Part shown: positions 55,401 to 64,000 of the stretch, piece after piece
How the letters are laid out: each line of letters opens with the position of its first letter
How positions within the stretch are numbered: position 1 is the first letter of the stretch
Assembly: GCF_001039355.2 (NCBI RefSeq)
Contig: NW_019775600.1
Coordinates: forward strand, 70,277-134,276
DNA from: Lingula anatina
Taxonomy: Eukaryota; Brachiopoda; Lingulata; Lingulida; Lingulidae
Length of the DNA stretch: 64,000 nucleotides
Reading direction: 5' to 3'
Notes under the pieces: generated by a model
Database searches by the model: none
Told to the model about the DNA's origin: nothing
The model's input: the letters and a program-made list of their open reading frames with translations, nothing else
Made by a program: the position numbers and the translations under genes

Positions 55401-58400
55401 CTAAAACAAAGATCGGTTAAGTGTAAAAAGAAAACTGAATGGAATGGAATATGCTAAAATAAAGAATGGCACTGGTATGGTAAAAATACTTCTTGAGGAA
55501 TTATTCCTCACATAAGAAGAGTTTTACACCAGGGTTGTCAACTAAAGTCTGAGGGAAAGGGGGTGGAGGATGGTGGTTGCTGAGTCTGGGACAGATATCT
55601 ACTGGAGGATATTTACTGATGAATTTCCAGCCTTAATCATTTATTTACTTTTTCATTTAAACATATGGAACAATTGTAGTAAACAAACAAATATACATAT
55701 AAATAAATAAATAAATGAATAAATGAATTGATTAAATAAAGAAGTCACCACTATTGTAATACTTACAAAGGCACTTTCTCAGCATCATCAATAGTTTCTG
55801 GCAATTCTCTCCCTGCAGTTTCAGGCAGTAGGATAGACAGCAAGGCTACAAATACCGTGGCTGCACCAAACACTATCAGAGCAGCACTTCTGCCTATAGC
55901 ACCTGGGAAGGTCACCATGTTCTGTTGAAAAATGGTATCAATTATTACCTTCTTTTTTTTTGCTTGATGAACACAAAAACATTAAATGAGGGTGTGAGAG
56001 CATGCATAAGTGTAATGGATAAAAGAGTGGATGAATGAAATTTTGAGTAAGTGGGTAAGTGATTGAGTATGCAAATGGGTAAGTCAGTGGATGTGTTAGT
56101 GGATATCAAAGAGGAAGAGTGAATGAATCAGTGCAATAGTTCAAAACAATTCAATGGTAACATTCAAAAGACACATCTAACACAATTCAAAAGCCACACT
56201 CAACACAATTCAAAAGTCACATCCAACACAATTCAAAAGTCACACCTAACACAATCACTTACAGCAATGACAGGTGCCAGCATGCCCCCAACCCTGGCAA
56301 ATGTGGAGCTGAAGCCCATCAGACTGTTCCTCAACACAGTGGGATAGAGTTCTGCAGACCACACATAGATGATGGCAAACCCCATAGTGGCCCCCAGCTT
56401 CCCTACGATACTGAGAGCTATGTAGAACCACCTGGTGTTAGGATCACCTGAAAAAACACAATGTTGTCACAACTGTTATCACACCTAACACATTTATGTA
56501 GTACTACTTGGTGTTAGGATGGTGTGAAGGCACACTATTGTGATAGATGTTTTCACATCTTACGCATTATGTAGTACCACTTGGTGTTAGGATAATATGA
56601 AAACACAATACTTTCACAACCATTATCACACCTAACACATTTAAGTAGTAGCACCAAATTTTAAAGCAAATCCAGAACCTTCTGAAATTCATCTCAACAA
56701 ATTAATAACCGAGTTGACTTCCCAATAACTTCTGAACTGCAGCGTGCCACGGTCACACACTTACCAGGATCAGCGTAAAGAGCCACGAAAATGGTGCAAA
56801 GACACGCACTACCACCCAAGAGCATGCCAAACACATGAGGTCCCTTGCGGCCCACTTTGTCTATACAAAAACAGAAGCAGTAGGCAGGAAACTCCACCAG
56901 CCCTGAGAGGAAAAAATTGAGGAAGATATCTCCTCCAAGATTACCACTGTTCAAACTGAGGCCATAGTAGACCATGCTGACCACACACCTGAAAATGAGA
57001 CCAAAATGCAGAGAAGTTAGATCTGAGGCAGAGACGAGCATCATCAAGATAAGCACTGTTAAAGATTTGAAAGACTTTGGTATGATTTCTCTCTCAATGA
57101 TATCAGGGAAGTTTTCTTTAAATTTACTATATGATCACACCTGTATCAGTTGCAAATCTCTCAAAATTTAATTGTGTCTTTGGAAACAAATCAAGGAAGG
57201 TGATAAGCGTCCTGACAGGTGGGTGGGTGGGTGGATGATGGGTGGTTGGTGGGTAGGAAAGGTGGGTGAGTGGGGTAAGAAGGTGGAGATTGGGTGATGG
57301 TGTTGGTGGTGTTGGACAGAGTGGGTTAGAGGGCAGGTTAGTGGGTGATGGAGATGGTGGGTGGATGGTGGTGGTGGACAGATTGGGTGAATGAGTGGGT
57401 AAGAGGGTGGGTGATAAAGATGGTGGTGGTGGACAGATTGGGTGAATGAGTGGGTAAGAGGGTGGGTGATAGAGATGGTGGTGGTGGACAGATTGGGTGA
57501 ATGAGTGGGTAAGAGGGTGGGTGATAGAGATGGTGGTGGTGGACAGATTGGGTGAGTGAGTGGGTAAGAGGGCGGGTGAGTGGGTGATGGAGATGGTGGG
57601 TGTGTGGGTGATAGATGGAGAATGGGCTGGTGGGTGAATTGGAGGGCAGGTGTTGGAGACAGTGGGTGGCTGAATGAGTATCACTCACAAGTTCATTACA
57701 CTGTAAAGTGTGTCTCCTTACCAGTTCAGGAAGATGATGAGCGTTCTGACCAGGGTCCTTGGCGACCTGAAGATCTGCAGAATGCTCCCATGATGCTCCT
57801 CCTCGTCCTCGGCCACCTGCTCAAACAGTTTCTCTGGGAGGACCTTGCCATTCACCTTGGCTGCCTGGCGTAATATTTCCTCTGCCTTATCTTCCTTCCC
57901 ATTGGCCAGCAACCATCGTGCTGATTCAGGGACAAACCTGAAAAGTGAAGTCACAGGTGGTAATCTACACAGCTTTTTGTGACCTCATACCTTAACGTCA
58001 CAAGTTTTCATATTAATAGCTACTAATGACCTTACAGTCACAAGTTGTTATATAAATTGCCTTGTGTGACCTCATTTTCAAGGTTACCCCCTTATATACA
58101 TTACAATCAGAAATTTTTTTTCATCAAGTTGGGTATGTAAAAGTACATGGAGATTAATTTAACATTTCCACATAATCAATAAAATCTTTACCAAATATCA
58201 TTCTACTTACAACAATAGTTATCATTACAATGATTAAAATAACAGAAAACAATAATTTTCCCCTTACTTACCACCAGTAAAGAATATAGGCAAAACTTGG
58301 AACAGAAACTGCCAATTCTATATGCCTCCAGTCACGCAAGAAGTACCCAACCATGGTAAGTATGATCAGACCTCCCGCAAAGAAGTATTCTATTGATATG

Positions 58401-60140
58401 CCTGCTATCATACGCTTGGAAGGACCAACCAACTCCATGCCTAAAGATAAGATCAACACCTAGCCTGAAGATTTTTAATAAGGGCAACTGTCTTATTTTT
58501 TCTTTGTTCACAGCAGGTTTGACCTTACCAGATTTCTTAAATTACATACAAAGGATAATCAAATCAAATATGACAGTGCACTTATAGTAAGTGTGTTAGT
58601 TGTGACAGTTAATTAGGTGTGACAGTGTCTTGGCTGTGACTGTGTTAGATATGCCAATGTGTTAGATGTGCCAAAGTGCTAGATGTGACAGTGTGTTAGG
58701 TGAGACAGTGTGTTAGATGTGACAGTGTATTAGGTGTGACAAGGTGTTAGGTGAGACAGTGTGTTAGATGTGACAGTGTATTAGGTGTGACAAGGTGTTA
58801 GGTGAGATAGTGTGTTAGATGTGACAGTGTGTTAGGTATGGCAGTGTATTCCCTGTATACCTTACCTAGTACAAAAGTGGTCATGAACAGCCCGGCAGTG
58901 GCTGAGCCCACAAAGAACCTGAGGACAATAAAACTGTAGTATTCTGGAGCAAAGGCTGCTGCTGTGCCACAAACACCTTGTAGCAACACAGAGATAATCA
59001 AGGTGGGCTTACGACCAATGCTGAAATGAATCGAAAAGATTGATATAATATAAAACATGCACAAAGTATTGTTTACATTGCGTTACACACACTCATTTTT
59101 TCTATCACTTCCATATGAGTAAGACACGATCAAATAAGGTAAATGACTGCATAAAATGGTCATAGCGCAAAGAATGGTGTTCCATAAATGTATGCATTTC
59201 TTTCATTATTACTGCAGTGGAACCATGAAATTATTAAGTCTTTTGGGTGTCTTATAGTCAATAGAAACTTATCATCAGTGAAATACGTACGCATCTGACA
59301 GAGCCCCCATGACGAAGGCCCCCACCAGCACTCCTGCCATGAAGACAATCTGGGCCGTAGCAATCTTCCACTTCTCTCCACAGTTAGCCAGGCCAAACTG
59401 AGAGAAACAACCATGCTCAAATCAGTGATTTATTTAAGAGAAGAAACTTGGTCATTTCTCTTACAAATAAAATCAAATTGAATGTAAAACTGACTGAAAA
59501 TATATAGGCTGTCTTATAAAAGTGATGCATTTACTCAGAATTCAATATCTGAAAGAACCATTCACTGAGTTTAGAAAGAGGCCCTCTAATATTGGAAATC
59601 ATTGGTCAGAACATTTAGTGTATTTTAATTCCTTTCTTTCATATTTTCCATCTTAGTTCTCGTCTTTTCTATACACATTTTCTTTGCTCATTTCAAACCA
59701 CCACAAGTGTTCTATGTATGAAAACCCTAATTCATGAAAACATCATTCACTGTAATCACTACAACATCTAGCAGCAATACAAAGCCTCTGCAGTCACTTA
59801 CATCAGTGGCAAAGGTTGCAGTGAACACAGACTTGTCGTACACCCATTTGTCACAGCTATAGGTGGCGTTAGTGTAGGAGAAGTTGGAGTAGAGGGAACA
59901 CTCAAAGTAGTCGCCCTTGGAGCCCAACGGGATGGTCTCGTTAATCAGGAGTTCATGCCAGGCTCCCTGGATTGCATACGTGTCATTGGGAAGACCTGGG
60001 ATCATGCACCTGAAATATATAATTATTATACTACTACTTATATTAATTATAACAATAATATCAATAATAATAATAATAATAATTCATTCAACAATCACAA
60101 TCCATAAATTAAGTTTGGCCCCTTATATACAATTATTGGA

Positions 60141-60205
<65 letters not shown>

Positions 60206-62146
60206 TATTAATTTATCAATCACAATCCAAAGGTTAATTTTTTTATATAATAGTGACTCCTTACACAATGCTATCTGTCACAACTAACACAATACAACTT
60301 GGACCACATTTTAAATAGAAATGTATTTAAGCACATCTAACACAATGGTCATGGTTCCTCTCCACAACTGTCACAATGCTGCTGTGTCATACCCAATACA
60401 ATGTTGCTTTAAGTCATGAAACAAAATGCAATGCAATCTCAGAAAAATTTATGGAACTTTTCCAGCACCCTCCAACACCCCCTCCCCCCCACCCCACCCC
60501 CCTTTTATACCCTAGCTGAGCTCTGCTCCAAATGTCACACAATTCTAAATATTTACCTCAAGATAAGGAGCGCATATATATTACCTGGTCCATTGTTTGT
60601 TTTTTACAGTGGTCATTCACCTTTGAAGGTTCATAAAGATTTAAATGTTTACTCACAGTGGACGTAGTTTACAGGTTTGATTAAATCAGAAGTGCTAGCT
60701 AAGATTATACGGATCAGAGAATACAGCCATTCAAATACACATTCAAAGTACTTTACACATAATCAATCATGGGTTAAGAGCTAGCAAGAGTTAATTATAT
60801 ATTATATAGACCAGAGACAAATGGAGTTTGTAAGCTGAACACAGCGATCCACTAAGTATTGTGTACAGTTCACAGTTGATAAGTGTTCACCAGTTGTCAA
60901 ACTCAGACCAAAACTGAACTGAAACTGAAGTAGACCACAGTCTGTTTGTGAAACAGGCTGCATGTGCCAGTTACATAATGGATGTTGAAACAATAAGTTG
61001 TTCTTGTAAGACCTTTTAAACATGAAAGTTTGTCATCAAAATTTCTGTCCAGCTTCAGTCCAAAATGAAACCATATCAGAGCACTAAAGCAAAAGAAAGG
61101 GTGTGACAGCGAGGGGGGGGCAGAGGGCAGGAATCTTTGGAACTAGTCTAAGGTGTCCTGGCTTATTCAAGTAATTAGCAAACAGCAATGCAAGGACATG
61201 GTCACTGTATACATATATGTACACACATGCATGTAACACTGGCTGATCATGTAAAGGGGGTGAGGTAGGGAGAGGGGGGGGTGGAAGAAACGAGGACAAT
61301 TTTATTGTAATAGTATACTTCAAGGATAAACAGCAGGCATGTACTAGTAGTCATGCAAACACATGCTAACAATGCAAAGATAGCATGCATTATGTATGTA
61401 CACACATACAAATACATACCCAGTCACACATCTGTACACACAGCTAGTCCTATGCATACACAAACAGACACACACCTAGAAACTCACACATACACAAACA
61501 CATACAAACACACTGTCACACAGCAAAACATGCATATCCAAGGCTTCAAAGGGATCATCTATTATATCATCATTTTCACATGTCAACCAAGAGTAACATT
61601 TTTCCAGATCCCCCCCCCTTCCTCCTCCTTAAGAGAGTACAGGGTGAAAAGCTAAAAATGGTTATCTTTGACAGCAATTTGGGCTATTATTATTTTTATT
61701 GTTTTTCAAAAGGGTACAGAGGGCAGAAGCCCCCCCCCCTCCCCTCCCCCCCAAACCCAACACACAGTTTGCAGACTTCTGAAAATGATGATAAAAATAG
61801 GTGACCCTTAAACTCAACATCAAATGCAGTGGTCCATGTTTGACCAGGGTAATTTATTGTCCTCAGTAAATATATGTATAACCACAGCAAACAGAGTTGC
61901 CACGCTCCCCTGGCTTGTCTTGATAAGCCACACCCTCTGCCTGACCCCCACGGACAGAGGACGGGATTTGGGATGGAAATTCCCATCACACCAACAATGG
62001 CTGATAACACAGTATCCTAATATGAAATTTGAAATTAAGTGGGCAAAGCATTCAATTTTACCAATGGGTCAAAGTAGCAAAGTATTGCTATTAGAAAGAG
62101 ATCGAATTTTTCATTGTTATTGTTTTAGTTGTTGTTGTTGTTATTA

Positions 62147-62211
<65 letters not shown>

Positions 62212-62676
62212 GGCAATATAACATTGGTTTTACTCAAGAACCTGGTTTGAATGATTATTACTATTGTAATTATAATAATTATTATCATTGATATTATTAA
62301 TATTACCATTATTATTACTGGCAATATAAAATTAAATATAACTCATATATATCTCATTTGCATGGCTTCCATAAAATAGCTATAATAATTAAAAAGCAAA
62401 TTTTCCTTACCTGTGTTTTGGAAGAACCTGTATAAAGACGGCAACCATCATATGACATCCTGCGGAGATGGAAGATATACACAGAATCAAGTATTTGATG
62501 ATCTGAAACTTGCCAAACTCGCCAATATGGCGGAGGATATCGTCAAAATGCATCCCGGTCGATATTTCTGTATCGGAGCTGTCAGAGTCCTTGACGAGCG
62601 GTTGGCGTTCTTGATTTTTGTTGAAAATAACCTCTTCCTCCTCCTCTGAGAGGTCTGTGCCACTGAAATTACACAT
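55286..62676 (-). CDS. SLC22-family organic ion transporter, ten exons
   Basis: Exons: 62,676-62,411; 60,009-59,802; 59,397-59,291; 59,020-58,866; 58,440-58,272; 57,937-57,722; 56,988-56,765; 56,447-56,263; 55,921-55,767; 55,400-55,286. Phases all agree, giving 599 residues, usual for the family. Plasma-membrane MFS carrier with twelve helices. Acidic cytosolic N-terminus, then FDDILRHIGEFGKFQ before TM1. A large glycosylated outer loop follows (NDTY, NETI, NFSYTNATY, several Cys) and WVYDKSVF. The MFS motif is SDAIGRKPT; then FVPESARWLL, NSGNLGGDIFLNFFLSGLVE, a DKVGRKGP second MFS motif, YVWSAELYPTVLRN and LLPETAGRELPET. In TM11 the residue aligned with the substrate-binding Asp of OCTs appears to be Arg (TFARVGG), as in OAT and OCTN members. 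This favours anion or carnitine/zwitterion transport over classic cations; substrate is inference. Confidence 0.93.
55767..55921 (-). CDS. SLC22 exon 9: TM12 region
   Basis: Encodes NMVTFPGAIGRSAALIVFGA through SILLPETAGRELPETIDDAE. LPET is the conserved end of TM12. Acceptor CAACAG, donor TTT/GTAAGT. Confidence 0.9.
56150..56250. repeat. ~24 bp minisatellite AACACAATTCAAAAGTCACA
   Basis: Four or five units of the CAATTCAAAAGTCACACC-type sequence in the intron after SLC22 exon 8. Similar words (TCACACCTAACACA) recur in other introns of the same gene. Confidence 0.8.
56263..56447 (-). CDS. SLC22 exon 8: TM9-TM11
   Basis: Encodes DPNTRWFYIALSIVGKLGAT, YVWSAELYPTVLRNS and FSSTFARVGGMLAPVIA. 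R in FARVGG aligns with the substrate-selectivity position in TM11. The exon's 5' edge is repeated in the preceding intron. Acceptor TTTTTTCAG, donor GCT/GTAAGT. Confidence 0.9.
56421..56660. repeat. ~75 bp repeat spanning SLC22 exon 8 5' border
   Basis: Units start at 56,421 (TGTAGAACCACCTGGTGTTA), 56,497, 56,570 and about 56,643. The first unit includes the true exon 8 start and acceptor. The next units repeat it in diverged form inside the intron. Confidence 0.75.
56765..56988 (-). CDS. SLC22 exon 7: TM7-TM9
   Basis: Encodes CVVSMVYYGLSLNSGNLGGD, FLNFFLSGLVEFPAY and DKVGRKGPHVFG. Typical SLC22 TM7-TM8 sequence. Acceptor TTTTCAG, donor CCTG/GTAAGT. Confidence 0.92.
57215..57670. repeat. 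GGGTGGGT minisatellite with 55 bp array
   Basis: In the intron between SLC22 exons 6 and 7. GGACAGATTGGG starts at 57,376, 57,431, 57,486 and 57,541, an exact 55 bp period. It is flanked by less regular GGTGGGTG repeats. The long His/Pro-rich minus-strand frames over it are artefacts. Confidence 0.9.
57722..57937 (-). CDS. SLC22 exon 6: PESARWL loop
   Basis: Encodes FVPESARWLLANGKEDKAEE and on through the large cytosolic loop to RTLIIFLNW. PESARWL is the family's PESPRWL signature. Acceptor TTTTCAG, donor ACTG/GTAAGG. Confidence 0.92.
58272..58440 (-). CDS. SLC22 exon 5: TM5-TM6
   Basis: Encodes MELVGPSKRMIAGISIEYFF and DWRHIELAVSVPSF. ELVGPSKR is the conserved loop between TM4 and TM5. Acceptor CTTTAG, donor GGTG/GTAAGT. 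Confidence 0.9.
58600..58850. repeat. ~20 bp minisatellite GTGTTAGGTGTGACA
   Basis: More than ten diverged units in the intron between SLC22 exons 4 and 5. A higher-order repeat of about 60 bp is visible from 58,690 to 58,820. Confidence 0.85.
58866..59020 (-). CDS. SLC22 exon 4: TM3-TM4
   Basis: Encodes IGRKPTLIISVLLQGVCGTA and YYSFIVLRFFVGSATAGLFM. Acceptor TTTCAG, donor CTAG/GTAAGG. Confidence 0.9.
59291..59397 (-). CDS. SLC22 exon 3: TM2 and first MFS loop
   Basis: Encodes FGLANCGEKWKIATAQIVFM and AGVLVGAFVMGALSDA, the start of the MFS GxxxDxxGR motif completed by exon 4. Acceptor CTCTCAG, donor ATGC/GTACGT. Confidence 0.9.
59802..60009 (-). CDS. SLC22 exon 2: glycosylated extracellular loop
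   Basis: Encodes CMIPGLPNDTYAIQGAWHEL through KWVYDKSVFTATFATD. Sites NDTY, NETI, NFS and NAT are glycosylation sequons. Acceptor TTTCAG, donor GAT/GTAAGT. Confidence 0.9.
60142..60204. repeat. (AAT)n microsatellite
   Basis: About 20 AAT units in SLC22 intron 1. The poly-Asn frame over it is an artefact. Confidence 0.95.
62143..62211. repeat. (ATT)n microsatellite
   Basis: About 22 ATT units in SLC22 intron 1, in the opposite sense to the AAT tract at 60,142-60,204. Confidence 0.95.
62411..62676 (-). CDS. SLC22 exon 1: N-terminus and TM1
   Basis: Encodes MCNFSGTDLSEEEEEVIF, an acidic Ser/Asp-rich stretch, then MHFDDILRHIGEFGKFQ and TM1. Donor CACAG/GTAAGG. The ATG lies just before a TTTCAG that could also be an acceptor. 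If so, the true start is in an upstream exon or at the internal MHFDD methionine. Confidence 0.8.
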
Positions 62677-63243
62677 CGATGTTCTCGCATAAAATACTCA
62701 ACAAGACCATCAAAACAATGTCCAATGACGCACACCTAGTCTAAACATTTAATTACACAAGTTACAAAATGACGATTGAGTCTGCAAAAGAGACCAAACT
62801 ATATTGTAATTGTAGGGGGCATATATGCTGATGCCTTGAATACAAGTGACTATTTCTGCACTATAGTATGATTGTACCAATGATAACTGCTGTATATGAA
62901 GAGTTTACATGTTTATACAATGTCTTATGCAACTGATACTGGGTTCAATGTATCACATATGAAACATTGTACCACTGTTGTAGCACACAATTGTGTACAG
63001 CTCTGGAAAAACCTATGTATTGTATGCTGTTAAGTTTGAAAGCCACAGTGATTAAAATGCATACGTATTAGTACAAATCTTAAATTTTAAGCATAACATG
63101 CTATGACAAGTATTAACTCAATTTTTAGTTGTTGACTGAAAAATGTTTTTATCTTTGATTTATAAAATAACTGTCAAGACCATCAGCACTTAAGGAAATT
63201 TACTAGTACCTAGGTCTTTGGCCAGTTGTATAATTGAGCCTAT
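62677..63243. other. Upstream flank of SLC22, nothing recognised
   Basis: No exon or clear core promoter was identified. If exon 1 really begins at TTTCAG near 62,663, an upstream first exon and the promoter should lie here or beyond the window. Confidence 0.4.
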
Positions 63244-63527
63244 CCCGCACGAAAATGCAGTAGTATCGAAGTAGCAAAGAAGCATTAACGCAGTAGTGGT
63301 GTGGAGCATATTTGCAGTAGAAATGCAGTATACCCTACTGCAATTCTACTTCAAAAATTACATAGGGTTGTACAGAGGAGGAGCATTAATGCAGTAGATT
63401 AGCAGCATGATAGAAGCATGTTTCAAATATGCTAATTAGCTCCCAATGCGAAGCAGATTTGAGGCATATTTGCAGTATGATTGCAGTAGTCTACTGCGCT
63501 GGAGCATCTACTGCGTTTTCGTGCAGG
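63244..63527. mobile_element. 284 bp TIR element with GCAGTAG words
   Basis: The left end CCCGCACGAAAATGCAGTAG and right end CTACTGCGTTTTCGTGCAGG form a 20 bp inverted repeat with two mismatches. TAT lies on both sides (CCTAT left, TATATA right). The interior is dense in GCAGTAG, GCATATTTGCAGTA and their complements. No protein. Confidence 0.75.
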
Positions 63528-64000
63528 TATATACATCAGGGCTTAACCTCATAAGGTACTTCTTATCTCAACAGCTCGTGTATTTGCCACTCTGTCCAAA
63601 ATTTTGGACGTGACAAGGATTAACATCCAGGGTGTAAAATTATACAGCCACTCGTGTGAGAAAATGCTGGACCTTTCCACCTTAAAGAGGGCTTACATGG
63701 TGGAGACTGAACACAGGATGATAATCAAAATGCATCATATATATGGTAATTCTTCAAGAAATTCACATAACAAAATAAAGAATGGCCCCCTCAAAAATTG
63801 TTATTATTATTATTATACTCATAATTATGAACAGTTTTGTGGAAATACTTAAATACATTGGTTCAAAAGTCTTAAAAAGCTGGTTGGCAAATAGCACATT
63901 TAACAAGTGTCCAAAAATCTCAAAAAAAAAAAAAAGAAAAACTTTAAAATGACTGAGGCATTTGAAATGTTCATGTACATACCGTAGACATAATAAGCAA
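63528..64000. other. Intergenic, nothing recognised
   Basis: A short plus-strand frame (63,604-63,852) ends in a TAT-repeat-derived tyrosine run and shows no relatives. No other structure was noticed before the window ends. Confidence 0.4.

Noticed and set aside
57127-57688. Long minus-strand frames (185 and 116 codons) rich in His, Pro and Ser
   Set aside because: They are direct translations of the GGGTGGGT and 55 bp minisatellites. The same repeat reads open in more than one frame, and it lies in an SLC22 intron.
62091-62324. Ile/Thr-rich and Tyr-rich frames
   Set aside because: Products of an ATT microsatellite in SLC22 intron 1.

Overview
The window looks like draft genomic DNA of a marine invertebrate. 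It is AT-rich, full of microsatellites, MITEs, a dead LINE and a dead Tc1-like element. Some genes have no introns and others have short introns with GT/AG borders. The gene content (lineage-expanded single-exon class A GPCRs, a proteinase K-type subtilisin, an SLC22 transporter) and an L1/Tx1-like LINE would suit a cephalochordate such as amphioxus. Echinoderm, hemichordate or mollusc are not excluded. The organism call is an inference; no marker gene is present. No rRNA, tRNA or CRISPR was seen.

Layout. (1) 1-19,950: a decayed tandem array built around a class A GPCR gene. Two intact intronless genes (8944-10173 and 17354-18523, + strand) each sit about 145-155 bp behind a TATAAAAGG box in a conserved upstream module of about 350 bp. 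At least four more copies of that module lie in the array (near 375, 6600, 14307 and 15395). They are followed only by a lost start codon or a stub of up to 20 codons. The array is interrupted by an L1/Tx1-like LINE (about 1650-6040, - strand), several MITEs and microsatellites. (2) 19,950-27,080: no recognisable host gene. It holds a dead Tc1-like transposase (about 23,616-24,640), a GACGTC-containing ~60 bp satellite (24,952-25,260) and a MITE. (3) 27,085-28,296, - strand: a third, unrelated single-exon class A GPCR that lacks the DRY motif. (4) 28,300-41,766: noncoding, with several inverted-repeat elements, notably a long-TIR element at 35,404-36,003. (5) 41,767-48,816, - strand: a nine-exon secreted proteinase K-like S8 protease with signal peptide, RG/Gly-rich N-terminal extension, I9-like propeptide and the full Asp/His/Ser triad. 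An assembly N sits exactly at the end of the His exon, and a short conserved segment is missing there. A candidate 5' UTR exon lies at about 51,565. (6) 48,820-55,285: no gene recognised. (7) 55,286-62,676, - strand: a ten-exon SLC22-family transporter (599 codons plus stop, all splice phases consistent). Its introns carry several minisatellites, one of which includes the 5' edge of exon 8. (8) 62,680-64,000: intergenic, with one TIR element.

The genes do not form an obvious pathway. The most unusual structures are the promoter-bearing GPCR array, with two paralogs that differ mainly on the outer face of the receptor, and the protease with an RGG-like and Phe/Arg-rich N-terminal extension. 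Exon borders were placed by eye from splice consensus, reading phase and family conservation. They have not been checked against transcripts.
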